Positions 1 to 8,587 of a stretch of DNA of 23,132 bases are shown piece after piece. Where the stretch lies: the NCBI GenBank assembly GCA_002367255.1, contig DFBD01000153.1, positions 9,701-32,832 of the forward strand, given 5' to 3'. Position numbers and translations under genes: made by a program. The stretch's first letter is position 1. Every line of letters begins with the position of its first letter. The stretch is from Rhodobacterales bacterium UBA3089 (GTDB lineage: Bacteria; Pseudomonadota; Alphaproteobacteria; Rhodobacterales; Rhodobacteraceae). Below the pieces are notes generated by a model. That model was not told the origin of the DNA, did not search any database, and worked only from the letters and a program-made list of their open reading frames with translations.

Positions 1-746
1 TCGATTTCCAGATCGCCGCCATCAAGGTGAACCGTGACGCGGCGGTCGGCCAAGCCTTTGCGGTGGGCGGCGACGGTGACGGCGCAGGAGCTGGAACCGC
101 TGGCGAGGGTGTGGCCAACGCCGCGTTCCCAAACGCGGACGCGCAGGTTGGCGCGATCGAGAACCTGTACGACCTGCACATTGGTGCGTTCGGGGAACAG
201 CGGGTGATTTTCGATACGGGGGCCAAGGTCGTCCAGGTTAACGGCTGCTGCGTCATCCACGAAGAAGCTGCAATGCGGGTTGCCCATTCCGGTGGCAGCG
301 GGGGCGCCGTCGATCGGCAGGTTCACGGTGTCTACATCTTGCGCTAGCGGTACTTCCTGCCAGTCCAGTTGCGGCTGGCCCATGTTTACGCGGATCAAAC
401 CGTTGCCTGCGTCCTCGCACATCAGATCACCGCGCCCGGTGCGTAGCACTACGGTGCTGTTTCCGGTTTCGGCCATCAGCAAGCGTGCCACGCAGCGGGT
501 CGCGTTTCCGCAAGCGTCAGACAGGGTGCCGTCAGCGTTCCAGTAATCGACGGCAGTGATTTCGCCTTCGTTGCGGATCAACGCTAACTGGTCAAACCCG
601 ATCCCGAAGTGGCGGTCGCCGATAGCGCGCGCCAAGGCAGCCGTCATCGGGTTGTCGCGCCCACGGGCATCGATCACCACGAAATCGTTTCCAAGCCCGT
701 GCATTTTAAGGAATGCGAGGCCGCCGCTATCAGAGTCGTTTGTCAT
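1..746 (-). CDS. dapF: Diaminopimelate epimerase DapF, C-terminus cut by window edge
   Basis: Converts LL-diaminopimelate to the meso form in the cytoplasm, for lysine and peptidoglycan synthesis. The start is the ATG at 746-744 and the frame is open to the window edge, about 248 residues of a family usually near 275. Residues 14-25 contain KMHGLGNDFVVI, typical of the N-terminus. Residues 70-85 carry the first active-site motif, NADG followed by ACGNATRC, with catalytic Cys79. The second motif, ERGVGHTLASGSSSCA (207-222), aligns with the usual ERGxGxTxACGTGACA, but Ser216 stands where the second catalytic Cys is expected; the nearby Cys221 aligns with the later family Cys. The identification is secure. 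Whether the Ser is a clade variant or changes activity is not known from sequence. It is transcribed away from the aminotransferase remnant. Confidence 0.93.
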   Translation of the reverse strand, partial: MTNDSDSGGLAFLKMHGLGNDFVVIDARGRDNPMTAALARAIGDRHFGIGFDQLALIRNEGEITAVDYWNADGTLSDACGNATRCVARLLMAETGNSTVVLRTGRGDLMCEDAGNGLIRVNMGQPQLDWQEVPLAQDVDTVNLPIDGAPAATGMGNPHCSFFVDDAAAVNLDDLGPRIENHPLFPERTNVQVVQVLDRANLRVRVWERGVGHTLASGSSSCAVTVAAHRKGLADRRVTVHLDGGDLEI

Positions 747-839
747 AGGCGCTATATAGGCACTTAAATCGGGGCAGTAAACTTTTACTGTAATATTGAG
801 ATTTTGCTTTCCGCCCGGGAAATTAGGCGCATAGTCTGG

Positions 840-1517
840 GTATTCATCAAGGACATCAAGGCGCAGTTGGATAAGCCGGCTTTCGCGCACACCAGTTTTC
901 TTACGTCTGAACCAGCGGAACATTTGGCCGATTTGCTGATTGAACACGCGCCGAAGGGATTGGAAAAGGTGTACCTCGTTTCCGAGAGAAAGACGAGAGC
1001 GCCGAAGCTTATGGCTTGCGGGCCGCACGGGAACTGGAGGACGAAATCCTGCGCCTTGGGCCGGACACGGTGATGGCGTCTATGGCGGAACCTGTGGTTG
1101 GCGCGACGTTGGGCGCGGTGCCTGCTGTTGATCTTGGACGAGGTTATGTGCGGAATGGGACGTACCGGACATCTGTTCGCATGTGAAGCTGACGGGGTGT
1201 CGCCTGATATTTTGTGCATCGCCAAGGGTCTTGACGGAGGGTATCAGCCGATTGGCGCAATGCTTTGCAGTGGCGAGATTTATAAGACTATCGAGGCTGG
1301 TTCGGGGAATCGAACTGGTACAGAATCGCGAAACCAAAAAACCTTTCGCACCCGAGCGATGGCGAATGGCCTGATTTGTTATCCGATGTCTGGCACGATT
1401 GACGGGCAGTCGGGGGATCATATCCTGTTGGCACCGCCTTATATTCTTGAAGAAGAACATATCGAGGAGTTGGTAACCAAGCTGAATAGGGCCATTTTAT
1501 CGGCACTGGGTTCGTGA
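840..1517 (+). pseudogene. Decayed class III (PLP) aminotransferase
   Basis: Fragments of one omega-aminotransferase-like protein follow in the right order but in different frames. At about 843-980 frame 3 encodes IKAQLDKPAFAHTSF, SEPAEHLADLLIEHAPKGLE and KVYLVS. The next piece, RAARELEDEILRLGPDTVM then MAEPVVGATLGAVPA, lies in another frame at about 1010-1130. Frame 3 resumes with LILDEVMCGMGRTG and DILCIAKGL (about 1130-1230), the class III signature with the PLP-binding Lys in AKGL. GIELVQNRETKKPFAPERW (about 1300-1365) is in frame 1, and frame 3 returns for the C-terminus, ending at TGA 1515-1517. The N-terminal 80 or so residues and the usual stretch after AKGL through the substrate-binding loop are missing. 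Several frameshifts and at least two deletions make a functional product very unlikely. The original substrate cannot be assigned. Confidence 0.85.
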
Positions 1518-1552
1518 ATCGGATTTTTAATCCAAAGAGACAAGATTCGCCC

Positions 1553-1581
1553 TTGACCCGACAGGCATCCCCGCCTAGTTA
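1553..1581 (+). promoter_or_regulatory. Sigma70-type promoter of tRNA-Lys
   Basis: A TTGACC -35 box (1553-1558) is followed after 17 bases by a TAGTTA -10 box (1576-1581). This would start transcription about 4 bases before the mature tRNA at 1592. The match and placement fit a stable-RNA promoter; it was read by eye and not tested. Confidence 0.6.
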
Positions 1582-1591
1582 AGCCCCCGAT

Positions 1592-1667
1592 GGGCCGGTA
1601 GCTCAGTTGGTAGAGCAACTGACTTTTAATCAGTAGGTCTCGGGTTCGGATCCCGGCCGGCTCACCA
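1592..1667 (+). tRNA. tRNA-Lys (anticodon TTT)
   Basis: A 76-base cloverleaf with encoded CCA. The acceptor stem pairs GGGCCGG with CCGGCTC (one G-T wobble), followed by discriminator A and CCA at 1665-1667. The anticodon arm is ACTGA, loop CTTTTAA, TCAGT, giving anticodon TTT (Lys, AAA/AAG). The T-arm contains TTCGGAT and the D-arm region contains AGCTCAGTTGGTAGAGC. All stems pair, so this is an intact gene. It has a promoter immediately upstream and a hairpin terminator immediately downstream, so it is probably its own transcript. Confidence 0.97.
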
Positions 1668-1675
1668 CAGAATTC

Positions 1676-1712
1676 AAAGGCTTAGGCGGAAACGTCTAGG
1701 CCTTTAATTTTG
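1676..1712. terminator. Hairpin terminator shared by tRNA-Lys and the convergent glycosyltransferase
   Basis: A 13-bp stem (1676-1688 with 1693-1705, two G-T wobbles) closes a GAAA tetraloop at 1689-1692. On the plus strand it is followed by AATTTTG, the weak T-tract expected after tRNA-Lys. On the minus strand the AAAGG end gives a CCTTT run. The glycosyltransferase stop codon (1696-1698) lies inside the stem, so the hairpin can serve both convergent transcripts. Confidence 0.75.
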
Positions 1713-2775
1713 CTTGGAACATATTCCGGCGCATTTTCATAAGTTTGCGGAATAGTTGCTGTTGGCGGGCGCGGGATAGAACCTCGGTTGAGCCCATTTG
1801 AATGGCGCGGGCGTATAAGTAGAACGAGTCCGATTCCGTTAAAAGGCGGCGAATTTGGGTGCGGCGCCATGTGACGGATTTTTCGTGGAGGTCAGCCAAG
1901 GTTTTGTCGTCTTTGTATTGCGACAGGAGCGGTGCGGAAAGTTTTGCGGATTTTTGAATGGTGATGTCTTCGACATCGTTAAAATTCCGGTCCGCCCAAT
2001 AGGCCAGATCGATAGGGTCGGTCGAATGGTTCGGTTTACCGCGCATTTGCTTGATGAGGTAATTCTCGACGGAGCCCAAGGCGTAATGATTGATTTGTGC
2101 CAGTTCGTACTGGTTTTCAAACGTCGGGATCAATGTCGAGCCTTTGGGGGAGTGACCGGGGAACGGGTTGCCGGAACCATCGCGCCAGATGGTCTGTGGT
2201 TGTTTCACAGGGTCAGGTTTTTTGGGCATGTGGACGCCCAGTTTTTCGTATGAACCGTCGTTGCGATAGAGGCATTTGAACTGGACTGCGCGCCAAGGCC
2301 ATAGCATGCCTGTGGGGGCGCAGCGGGTGAATTGCCCGGTCACCGGTTGGTCTTGGAAGGCGGTGATACCGTTGTTGCCAAACATCCGCCATGCGAACGC
2401 GAAACCGGTTGTTTCGGGGCTGGCGGAAAACAGGTCGTTCAGGTGGCCGTCACCCAGTTTGATGTTCAGGAACTCGTCCACGTCGGTTCCGTAAATCCAA
2501 TCCACTTCCTTCATGATCGGGTGGGTCGCCGCGTCGGATAACGCCTGCCATTGCACGGTCTTTTTGCCAAGTGGCGGATTGGGAATATGGGTGATCTCGC
2601 CCATTTCCATCAGCCGATCGAGCATCAGGTCTGTGCCGTCTTCGCAGTCGTTGGAATAGATCAGGAAATCCGTGAAACCGATTGCCTTGTGGTGGGCAAG
2701 CCATTCCAGAACGAACGGTCCCTCATTGCGCATGCAGGTCACGATCAGGGCGCGAGTCTTCGGGGGGTTGGGCAT
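1696..2775 (-). CDS. Glycosyltransferase, Glyco_tranf_2_4 (PF13704-like)
   Basis: A 359-residue soluble-looking GT-A type glycosyltransferase. The N-terminus has a nucleotide-sugar binding strand, LIVTCMRNEGPFVLEWLAHH (residues 10-29), then GFTDFLIYSNDCEDGTD, typical of the DUF23/GT92-like Glyco_tranf_2_4 group. The metal-binding DxD motif is DVDEF at 98-102. No signal peptide or membrane segment is visible. It is divergent from, and clearly related to, the C-terminal half of the 791-residue protein next door (shared EGPF.LEWLA.H and DVDE motifs), so the two probably arose by duplication. Sugar donor and acceptor are unknown; a role in surface polysaccharide or glycan modification is an inference from the family. 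Its stop codon lies within the terminator hairpin after tRNA-Lys. Confidence 0.82.
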   Translation of the reverse strand: MPNPPKTRALIVTCMRNEGPFVLEWLAHHKAIGFTDFLIYSNDCEDGTDLMLDRLMEMGEITHIPNPPLGKKTVQWQALSDAATHPIMKEVDWIYGTDVDEFLNIKLGDGHLNDLFSASPETTGFAFAWRMFGNNGITAFQDQPVTGQFTRCAPTGMLWPWRAVQFKCLYRNDGSYEKLGVHMPKKPDPVKQPQTIWRDGSGNPFPGHSPKGSTLIPTFENQYELAQINHYALGSVENYLIKQMRGKPNHSTDPIDLAYWADRNFNDVEDITIQKSAKLSAPLLSQYKDDKTLADLHEKSVTWRRTQIRRLLTESDSFYLYARAIQMGSTEVLSRARQQQLFRKLMKMRRNMFQAKLKA

Positions 2776-2810
2776 TGTTTGACCTATTTTAAGCGAATTC
2801 GTGCTTTTAT

Positions 2811-5186
2811 ATGCGACTTTTCTGTATTTCGGAAGGTTTCTTGTTGGTCATTCCGGAGGTAAATATATACGTTGAATGGACTGAAATACGAAAAAACGGG
2901 CAAAAAGTGAAAAAATTCCACCATTTTGAGGCAAATTCTACTGTTCCCAAGGCTGACTATGCAGCGGAGTTGTGGCCGGATGCACAGTCCCCAACCGCTC
3001 TTCCAGAGGTTCTGGATGTGGTCAAAACGACGGATTTCACGCGGGTTTTTTGTGCGGGCCATTGGGGATTGGTGGCTGATGGTCGTGCTTTGAAATTGGC
3101 CAAGGTGGAACAGGTGAACGGGTACCCTGGTGGATACTTCGTTGACATGCCGTCGATGGGCAAGGTGAAAATTCAAGGGAAGCGAACCTTGAATGCCAGC
3201 CCTGTGGCGACTGATATTTTTGCAGACCTTAATGTTTTGTTCGCCATTGAATGCAACCCTGATCCAGAGGATGTTGCGGATTGGGTGAAATTTAACGTGG
3301 CCAATGCGGGGGCAGAAGCGGCTTTGGTGATCCGGCGGATTTCCCCCGGTGATCGCGTGCCGGATATGGCCGACTTCAGGAAGGCATTACGGGGCATCAA
3401 GGCGTTAAAGACGTTTGTGTTGCTGGATTACGAAATTCCGTTGGGCAAGCTGGACCACCCTGCTGAGAGTGACCGGATGGAGGCACCAGAGGCCCCGGGT
3501 AAGGCGCTGTTGGATAAGCCCGAGAATGACATATGGCGCGCCCCGTTGGGACAGTTCGGAGTGTATGCGGCGGCGCGTTTCCGGTTTCTTGATGATGCGC
3601 GCGCGGTGTTGCATTGCGCGGTTGCGGATATGGTTAATACGGGGAAGGAAAGCCTGTTTGATCTGGCGAAGGCAGGTCCGTCTTATGTGAAGGTTCGATC
3701 GCGGTATGTGTATCCGTGGAAGATACCGAACGAGGGGGCACCGCGTATCGGGGATCATAGCTGCGTGCGTTTTGACAGTGATATGGGGGCCAGCATTTGG
3801 TGTGCTGATCCGAAGATGAAGGGTTTTTGGAGACCGTTTCGCGCAAGCCCGAAGCCGCCGCAAACGCTTGATGCCGCGCCAGAAGTTTGGCGATGTATGG
3901 CGATCAGGCATAAGCATTTGAAGATTTCGGAGTTGGTTCCGAAGTCCAGCCTGGTGGTTGCGCCGAAGTTGGTTAAAGCGCTAAAAAAGACGCTGGATGC
4001 CCGGGCGGTTTTGCCGCCTTCGGTTGATGCTGTAACCGATACGCCTAAAAACGAACGGGTGTTGGTCGTTACTACCATGAAGGACGAGGGGCCGTTTATT
4101 CTGGAATGGCTAGCGTATCATCGCTCCATCGGCGTGACGGATTTTCTTGTTTATACAAATGATTGCAGTGACGGAACGGACGAAATGTTTGATCTGTTGC
4201 AGGCCAAGGGTCATGTGGAGCATCGGCAGAACCCTTACCGCGAAGTTGGGCTGCGGCCACAGCATGCGGCGTATCATGATGCCTCGGAAAGTGATGTTGC
4301 CGAGGCGGCGGATTGGGTGATTTGCATGGATGTGGATGAATATATCAACATCCATGTCGGCGAAGGGACGTTGCACGATTTATTTGATGCAGTGGGCGAC
4401 GCTAACATTATTTCGCTGACGTGGCGGTTGTTTGGAAACGCGCAGGTTGTTGATTTCGAGGATAAGTTTATCACCGAACAGTTCTTCCGTAGTGCCCCGA
4501 AGTACATCCGCAAACCGCATCAGGCTTGGGGGTTCAAAACTATGTTTCGCACACTTGGGCATTACAAGAAATACGGGGTGCATAGACCGAAAGGTTTGAA
4601 GCCAGAGATGTTGGAGCAGGTCAAATGGGTGAACGGATCGGGTAATCCGGTGCCTGCGAAAATGTTGCGGACTGGCTGGCGCAGCTCTACCTCGAACTGG
4701 GGGTATGGGCTGGCAACGCTGAACCACTATTCACTGCGATCAGCCGAGAGCTATCTGGTCAAGCGGTTCCGTGGGCGGGTGAACCATGTGGATCGGGATC
4801 AGGGGTTAAACTACTGGTTTCGGATGAATAATAACGCCACTGAGGACCGTTCAATCCTGAATAAAATTCCGCGCGCGAAGGTCGAGTTTGATAAGTTTAT
4901 GGCTGATCCAGACATTCGAGCGATGCATGAACACAGTGTGGCAGCGCATAAAGAGCGCGTTCAATCGTTGCTGCAAAGCCCTGATTACAAGGCGTTGTTT
5001 GACGAAGTTACGGGTGAGCGTTTGAATGCGTTGGCGCAGATGAACCATCATTTTGGATCGCAAGTGTTTGAAGATGGGCCGGATTCTATTCCGGCGGACT
5101 TCCATTCGCAGAACAAAACGTTCGATGAGGCCCCACCGGTTTCGCCGACGGATCCAAACCCGCCGGCGAAACCGTATTTTTCCTAG
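2811..5186 (+). CDS. Large two-domain glycosyltransferase, Glyco_tranf_2_4 C-terminal domain
   Basis: A 791-residue protein. The C-terminal half from about residue 414 is a Glyco_tranf_2_4 domain: [20 protein letters not shown], then [17 protein letters not shown], and the metal-binding DVDEY at 507-511. The N-terminal 400 residues are less familiar, but residues near 155-180 ([20 protein letters not shown] then VIRR) resemble the [20 protein letters not shown] strand-helix of the C-terminal domain, so a degenerate second copy of the fold is likely (inference). The tail is Pro-rich. The start is uncertain: ATG 2811 has no clear ribosome site, while TTG 2841 or 2844 follows GGAAGG at 2831-2836. 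The gene diverges from the paralogous glycosyltransferase across 35 bases and converges on purH, the two stops sharing CTAG at 5183-5186. Donor and acceptor sugars are unknown. Confidence 0.8.
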   Translation: MRLFCISEGFLLVIPEVNIYVEWTEIRKNGQKVKKFHHFEANSTVPKADYAAELWPDAQSPTALPEVLDVVKTTDFTRVFCAGHWGLVADGRALKLAKVEQVNGYPGGYFVDMPSMGKVKIQGKRTLNASPVATDIFADLNVLFAIECNPDPEDVADWVKFNVANAGAEAALVIRRISPGDRVPDMADFRKALRGIKALKTFVLLDYEIPLGKLDHPAESDRMEAPEAPGKALLDKPENDIWRAPLGQFGVYAAARFRFLDDARAVLHCAVADMVNTGKESLFDLAKAGPSYVKVRSRYVYPWKIPNEGAPRIGDHSCVRFDSDMGASIWCADPKMKGFWRPFRASPKPPQTLDAAPEVWRCMAIRHKHLKISELVPKSSLVVAPKLVKALKKTLDARAVLPPSVDAVTDTPKNERVLVVTTMKDEGPFILEWLAYHRSIGVTDFLVYTNDCSDGTDEMFDLLQAKGHVEHRQNPYREVGLRPQHAAYHDASESDVAEAADWVICMDVDEYINIHVGEGTLHDLFDAVGDANIISLTWRLFGNAQVVDFEDKFITEQFFRSAPKYIRKPHQAWGFKTMFRTLGHYKKYGVHRPKGLKPEMLEQVKWVNGSGNPVPAKMLRTGWRSSTSNWGYGLATLNHYSLRSAESYLVKRFRGRVNHVDRDQGLNYWFRMNNNATEDRSILNKIPRAKVEFDKFMADPDIRAMHEHSVAAHKERVQSLLQSPDYKALFDEVTGERLNALAQMNHHFGSQVFEDGPDSIPADFHSQNKTFDEAPPVSPTDPNPPAKPYFS

Positions 5187-6778
5187 TGGCGGAAGTGGCG
5201 CATTCCTGTGAATACCATTGCCAGGCCTGCCGCGTCTGCGGCGGCGATAACTTCGGCATCGCGCATTGATCCCCCCGGTTGGATGATCGCCGTTGCGCCC
5301 GCTTCGGCGGCTGTAATCAGGCCATCGGCGAAGGGGAAAAAAGCGTCGGAGGCCACTACAGAACCTTTGGTTGGCACTTCGGCTAGGCCCAGCACCTCGG
5401 CCATGTCTTGTGCTTTGCGTGCGGCAATGCGGGTGGAGTCCACGCGGCTCATCTGGCCTGCGCCGATGCCGACGGTTGCGCCGTCTTTGACATAAACGAT
5501 AGCATTGGATTTCACGTGCTTGGCGACGCGCCATGCGAACATCAAGTCGGCCAGCTCATCGTCCGTAGGCGCACGTTTAGTGACTACTTTCAGGTCGTCC
5601 ACCGAGACAAATCCATTGTCGCGGTCCTGCACCAAATACCCACCCGTAACCTTTCGCCATGTGCGGCCGCCCTCATGGACATCCGGCAGGCCGCCGGTAG
5701 TTAGCAACCGCAAGTTCTTCTTCTTTGCAAAAATACTCATTGCTTCATTAGTCACGTGCGGTGCGATCACGACTTCTGTGAATATCTTCGATATCTCGGT
5801 TGCAGTAGCAGCGTCCAGCGTCTGGTTCAGCGCGATGATCCCGCCGAAAGGGGATACGTTATCGCAGTTGAAGGCGTTCTGATATGCCTCGGTCATCGTT
5901 GCGCCGCGGGCCACGCCACAAGGGTTGGCGTGTTTGATGATTGCGCAGGCAGGGCCGTCGGCGGGGTCAAACTCGGCTACCAGCTCGATGGCGGCGTCAG
6001 TGTCGTTGATGTTGTTGTAGGACAGTTCTTTGCCTTGGTGTTGCGTGGCAGTTGCCACACCCGGGCGGTTCGAACCATCCACGTAAAATGCGGCCGACTG
6101 GTGCGGGTTTTCCCCGTAACGCAAGGTTTGCGACAAGGTTCCGGCGATGGCGCGGCGGCGTGGTGTTGGACGGTCAATTGCGTCGGCCATCCATGTGGAA
6201 ACGGCGGCGTCATAGGCGGCGGTGCGGGCATATGCAATTTGAGAGAGCTTTTTGCGAAATTTGGCACAAGTCGCGCCACCTTCGTGGTTTTCCAGTTCCC
6301 AGATCACATCTTTATAGTCTTCGGTATCGGTTACTACCGTCACGAACTCGTAATTTTTCGCCGCAGAGCGGATCATGGCGGGGCCGCCGATATCGATATT
6401 TTCAATACAGGTGTGGAAATCCTCACCGGCGGCAACGGTCTCCTCGAATGGATAGAGATTCACGACAACCAAATCAATCGCGCCAATGCCGTGTTCTTTC
6501 ATTGTTGCCAAATGGTCAGCGTTGTCACGCAATGCCAAAAGGCCACCATGTACCATCGGGTGCAAGGTTTTGACGCGTCCGTCCATCATTTCCGGGAACT
6601 TCGTGATTTCTGATACGTCCGTAACAGTAAAACCCGCATCGCGGATGGCTTTGGCTGTGCCGCCGGTTGACAGCAGTTCCACGCCTTTGGCGTCCAGAAC
6701 TTTGACCAGTTCGATCAAACCGGTTTTATCGGAAACGGAGAGAAGGGCGCGCCGGATGGGCACGAGGTTCGTTGACAT
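5183..6778 (-). CDS. purH: Bifunctional AICAR formyltransferase / IMP cyclohydrolase PurH
   Basis: Catalyses the last two steps of de novo IMP synthesis: formyl transfer from 10-formyltetrahydrofolate to AICAR, then cyclisation of FAICAR. At 531 residues it is full length. Residues 1-200 are the MGS-like cyclohydrolase domain ([10 protein letters not shown] at 11-20, STGGTAKAI at 37-45, [16 protein letters not shown] at 66-81). The rest is the transformylase, with LRYGENPHQ at 219-227 and the catalytic KHANPCG (Lys282, His283). The C-terminus ends GMRHFRH, usual for the family. The ATG at 6778 is preceded by TAGGA. It follows the heparinase-like gene by 26 bases on the same strand and is probably cotranscribed with it. 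A stem-loop lies just ahead of its ribosome site. Confidence 0.98.
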   Translation of the reverse strand: MSTNLVPIRRALLSVSDKTGLIELVKVLDAKGVELLSTGGTAKAIRDAGFTVTDVSEITKFPEMMDGRVKTLHPMVHGGLLALRDNADHLATMKEHGIGAIDLVVVNLYPFEETVAAGEDFHTCIENIDIGGPAMIRSAAKNYEFVTVVTDTEDYKDVIWELENHEGGATCAKFRKKLSQIAYARTAAYDAAVSTWMADAIDRPTPRRRAIAGTLSQTLRYGENPHQSAAFYVDGSNRPGVATATQHQGKELSYNNINDTDAAIELVAEFDPADGPACAIIKHANPCGVARGATMTEAYQNAFNCDNVSPFGGIIALNQTLDAATATEISKIFTEVVIAPHVTNEAMSIFAKKKNLRLLTTGGLPDVHEGGRTWRKVTGGYLVQDRDNGFVSVDDLKVVTKRAPTDDELADLMFAWRVAKHVKSNAIVYVKDGATVGIGAGQMSRVDSTRIAARKAQDMAEVLGLAEVPTKGSVVASDAFFPFADGLITAAEAGATAIIQPGGSMRDAEVIAAADAAGLAMVFTGMRHFRH

Positions 6779-6801
6779 GATGCGGTATCCTACTTTTTTG
6801 G

Positions 6802-6827
6802 GGGTTAAAGCTCGCTGTCTTTAACCC
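6802..6827 (-). other. Stem-loop between the heparinase-like gene and purH
   Basis: GGGTTAAAG (6802-6810) and CTTTAACCC (6819-6827) form a perfect 9-bp stem with an 8-base loop, spanning the stop codon of the heparinase-like gene. On the minus strand it is followed by CCAAAAAA, not a T-run, so it is not a standard terminator in the direction of transcription. It ends 24 bases before the purH start codon. An mRNA processing or stability element is the more likely role, but that is inference. Confidence 0.5.
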
Positions 6828-8532
6828 GCTTGAAAATCCAGGTGATACGGTCCGAATAGTCCAATACGCGACTACTTACCACGATCTGTTTTGTCGCGCG
6901 TGGTTTGTGACGCCATTGATCCAGAAAAACCGAGCTTTCCAGCGTCAGAAGACCACCTTCATGGCGGAAAACCCAGACCTCTTTGTTTGGCAATTGCAGG
7001 GCGACGGATTTAGCGTCATCGGACAGTTTGGTCTTAACGTCAGGGTGTAGATGAAAGTGCGCCGCATAGCTTACGCCAAGGCTTGGCACGGCCGAAATTG
7101 CATTTTTGAACGCTTTGCGGTCTTTCTCGGATGTTGCTGTCAGGCTGTCCTGTCCGCGAAACTCCCGACCGTCGGGGCTTAGGTATAGGCGGCGTTGATG
7201 GATCAGGCCGTAAGCCGGGGAGTATCCATCGTGCGTTGCGACCAGCCAGTTGCCTTGTTGGTCAGCCTTGCGACTGCGGGTGACGTTTGCGGGGGTGTTC
7301 AGTAAGCGCTCGCCGAAGGTTCTGCTGACGAGGCCGGCAGGGGCGATGCGCGAGGAGGAGGTTTTCTCGATGGTAACGGTATTGTGCGAAGCGGTGGCGC
7401 GGCATTTGCGTTCCCATACTGCGCTGAACTTTTGGCCGGCGCCGCAATTGACGACGATAGGATGACGGCCCGAGGACATCTCGAATGCCAAAGTGCTGGC
7501 GTGGGCGTGGTGCGAAACCGGCAAGGCTGGCGGGGCGGCGCAGTCGACCAGCAAGGTGATGCGCGCTGCGGTCAGACGGTCATAGCCCATGGCCAGCTCG
7601 CCGATGCGGCTTTTGCGAACGCGACTGTCGGACAGAACTTGGTCCAGTTGCCCTTCGCGCCCGCGCCCGCCGCCGTGGAAGCGTGTGAGGTTGCCGTCAC
7701 CCAAGCGCAGACCACGCAAGGTTGGGGCGATACGCTCCAACGCATTAACGAGGCGCTTATCTGGTTCGATGTTGACGTCTTCTAGTGTGCGGTAAACCCA
7801 TGTTAAAAGCGTGAAAATTTCCATCAGCTCTTCCGGGTTGCGGTTCGGGATCGCACCATTTTCATCGATGTGACGGTCGCATTCGTTGCCGATTGCCTTG
7901 TTCGCGGACTTCAAAGATTTCCCACGTCCCTCGAAGGAAACACCAGCGAATATCAACCCGGCCAGTGCTTCTAGTCGTGGTATTCCTGCGGGTTCTTGGC
8001 GCCACGTTTTATCTAAATAATTTAGCTGCCGCGCAAGTGAACGCAATATGTCAAGCGCATGGGTTTTTTTGAGGTTCAGGAACAGGAACCGCGCGTGCAC
8101 ACAAATTCGAAGAATGCGCTTGCCGGTTATGGCCGGAGTCCAGCCATCGCCCTTTCCAGCGCCATATCGTGCGATCCAGTCCATGGTCCATGCTTGCGCC
8201 AGATGTCGGGATTCTGCGTCGCCGACGGCGGCAAGATCGTCCAGCCACAAGAACCCGTGCATTTCAGCAGTGAAGTCGGGTGTGGGCGGGGTGATTGACC
8301 ATATGGACTTTGTCGAGGCCTCGATCAAATCACCCGCGAAATAGAATTGGCCTTGGGTCAGTTGCTGCCCAACCTCGAATGCGCCGATGGTGCGGGGTTC
8401 GGGGAAATGGTCAAACTTCGTTGGAATACCTTTAGCTTTTGCGCGGCGCGCACGCATACGGTTCCACATGGCCGAATTGACGCGATCTAGGCGTGTTAGG
8501 CTGGCACGGAGTTTCCAAAATGTGTCGGACAT
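6805..8532 (-). CDS. Heparinase II/III family protein
   Basis: A 575-residue protein of the heparinase II/III-like family (PF07940), whose characterised members are polysaccharide lyases with an alpha/alpha barrel N-terminus and a beta-sandwich C-terminus. The conserved core is visible: [10 protein letters not shown] at 285-294, [16 protein letters not shown] at 340-355, VNCG at 361-364 and [12 protein letters not shown] at 378-389. No signal peptide is apparent, which is unusual for a secreted lyase. From memory, this gene sits between purH and an RsmB-type gene in many Rhodobacterales, where its substrate is not established. It starts 55 bases after the methyltransferase gene ends and ends 26 bases before purH, suggesting one transcript. 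The ATG at 8532 has only a weak AAAGAG upstream. Confidence 0.85.
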   Translation of the reverse strand: MSDTFWKLRASLTRLDRVNSAMWNRMRARRAKAKGIPTKFDHFPEPRTIGAFEVGQQLTQGQFYFAGDLIEASTKSIWSITPPTPDFTAEMHGFLWLDDLAAVGDAESRHLAQAWTMDWIARYGAGKGDGWTPAITGKRILRICVHARFLFLNLKKTHALDILRSLARQLNYLDKTWRQEPAGIPRLEALAGLIFAGVSFEGRGKSLKSANKAIGNECDRHIDENGAIPNRNPEELMEIFTLLTWVYRTLEDVNIEPDKRLVNALERIAPTLRGLRLGDGNLTRFHGGGRGREGQLDQVLSDSRVRKSRIGELAMGYDRLTAARITLLVDCAAPPALPVSHHAHASTLAFEMSSGRHPIVVNCGAGQKFSAVWERKCRATASHNTVTIEKTSSSRIAPAGLVSRTFGERLLNTPANVTRSRKADQQGNWLVATHDGYSPAYGLIHQRRLYLSPDGREFRGQDSLTATSEKDRKAFKNAISAVPSLGVSYAAHFHLHPDVKTKLSDDAKSVALQLPNKEVWVFRHEGGLLTLESSVFLDQWRHKPRATKQIVVSSRVLDYSDRITWIFKRVKDSEL

Positions 8533-8587
8533 GATGTTTGGCTCTTTAAGGGGCTTACAAGTATTTACTATTTATTAAGACGGATTG

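Noticed and set aside
785-1460. Minus-strand frames opposite the aminotransferase remnant
   Set aside because: Arg/Ser-rich shadow translations with no motif; the plus-strand fragments explain the region.
5756-6613. Long plus-strand open frame of 285 codons
   Set aside because: It is antisense to purH, whose motifs are complete; the product is Val/Gly-rich and matches no family.
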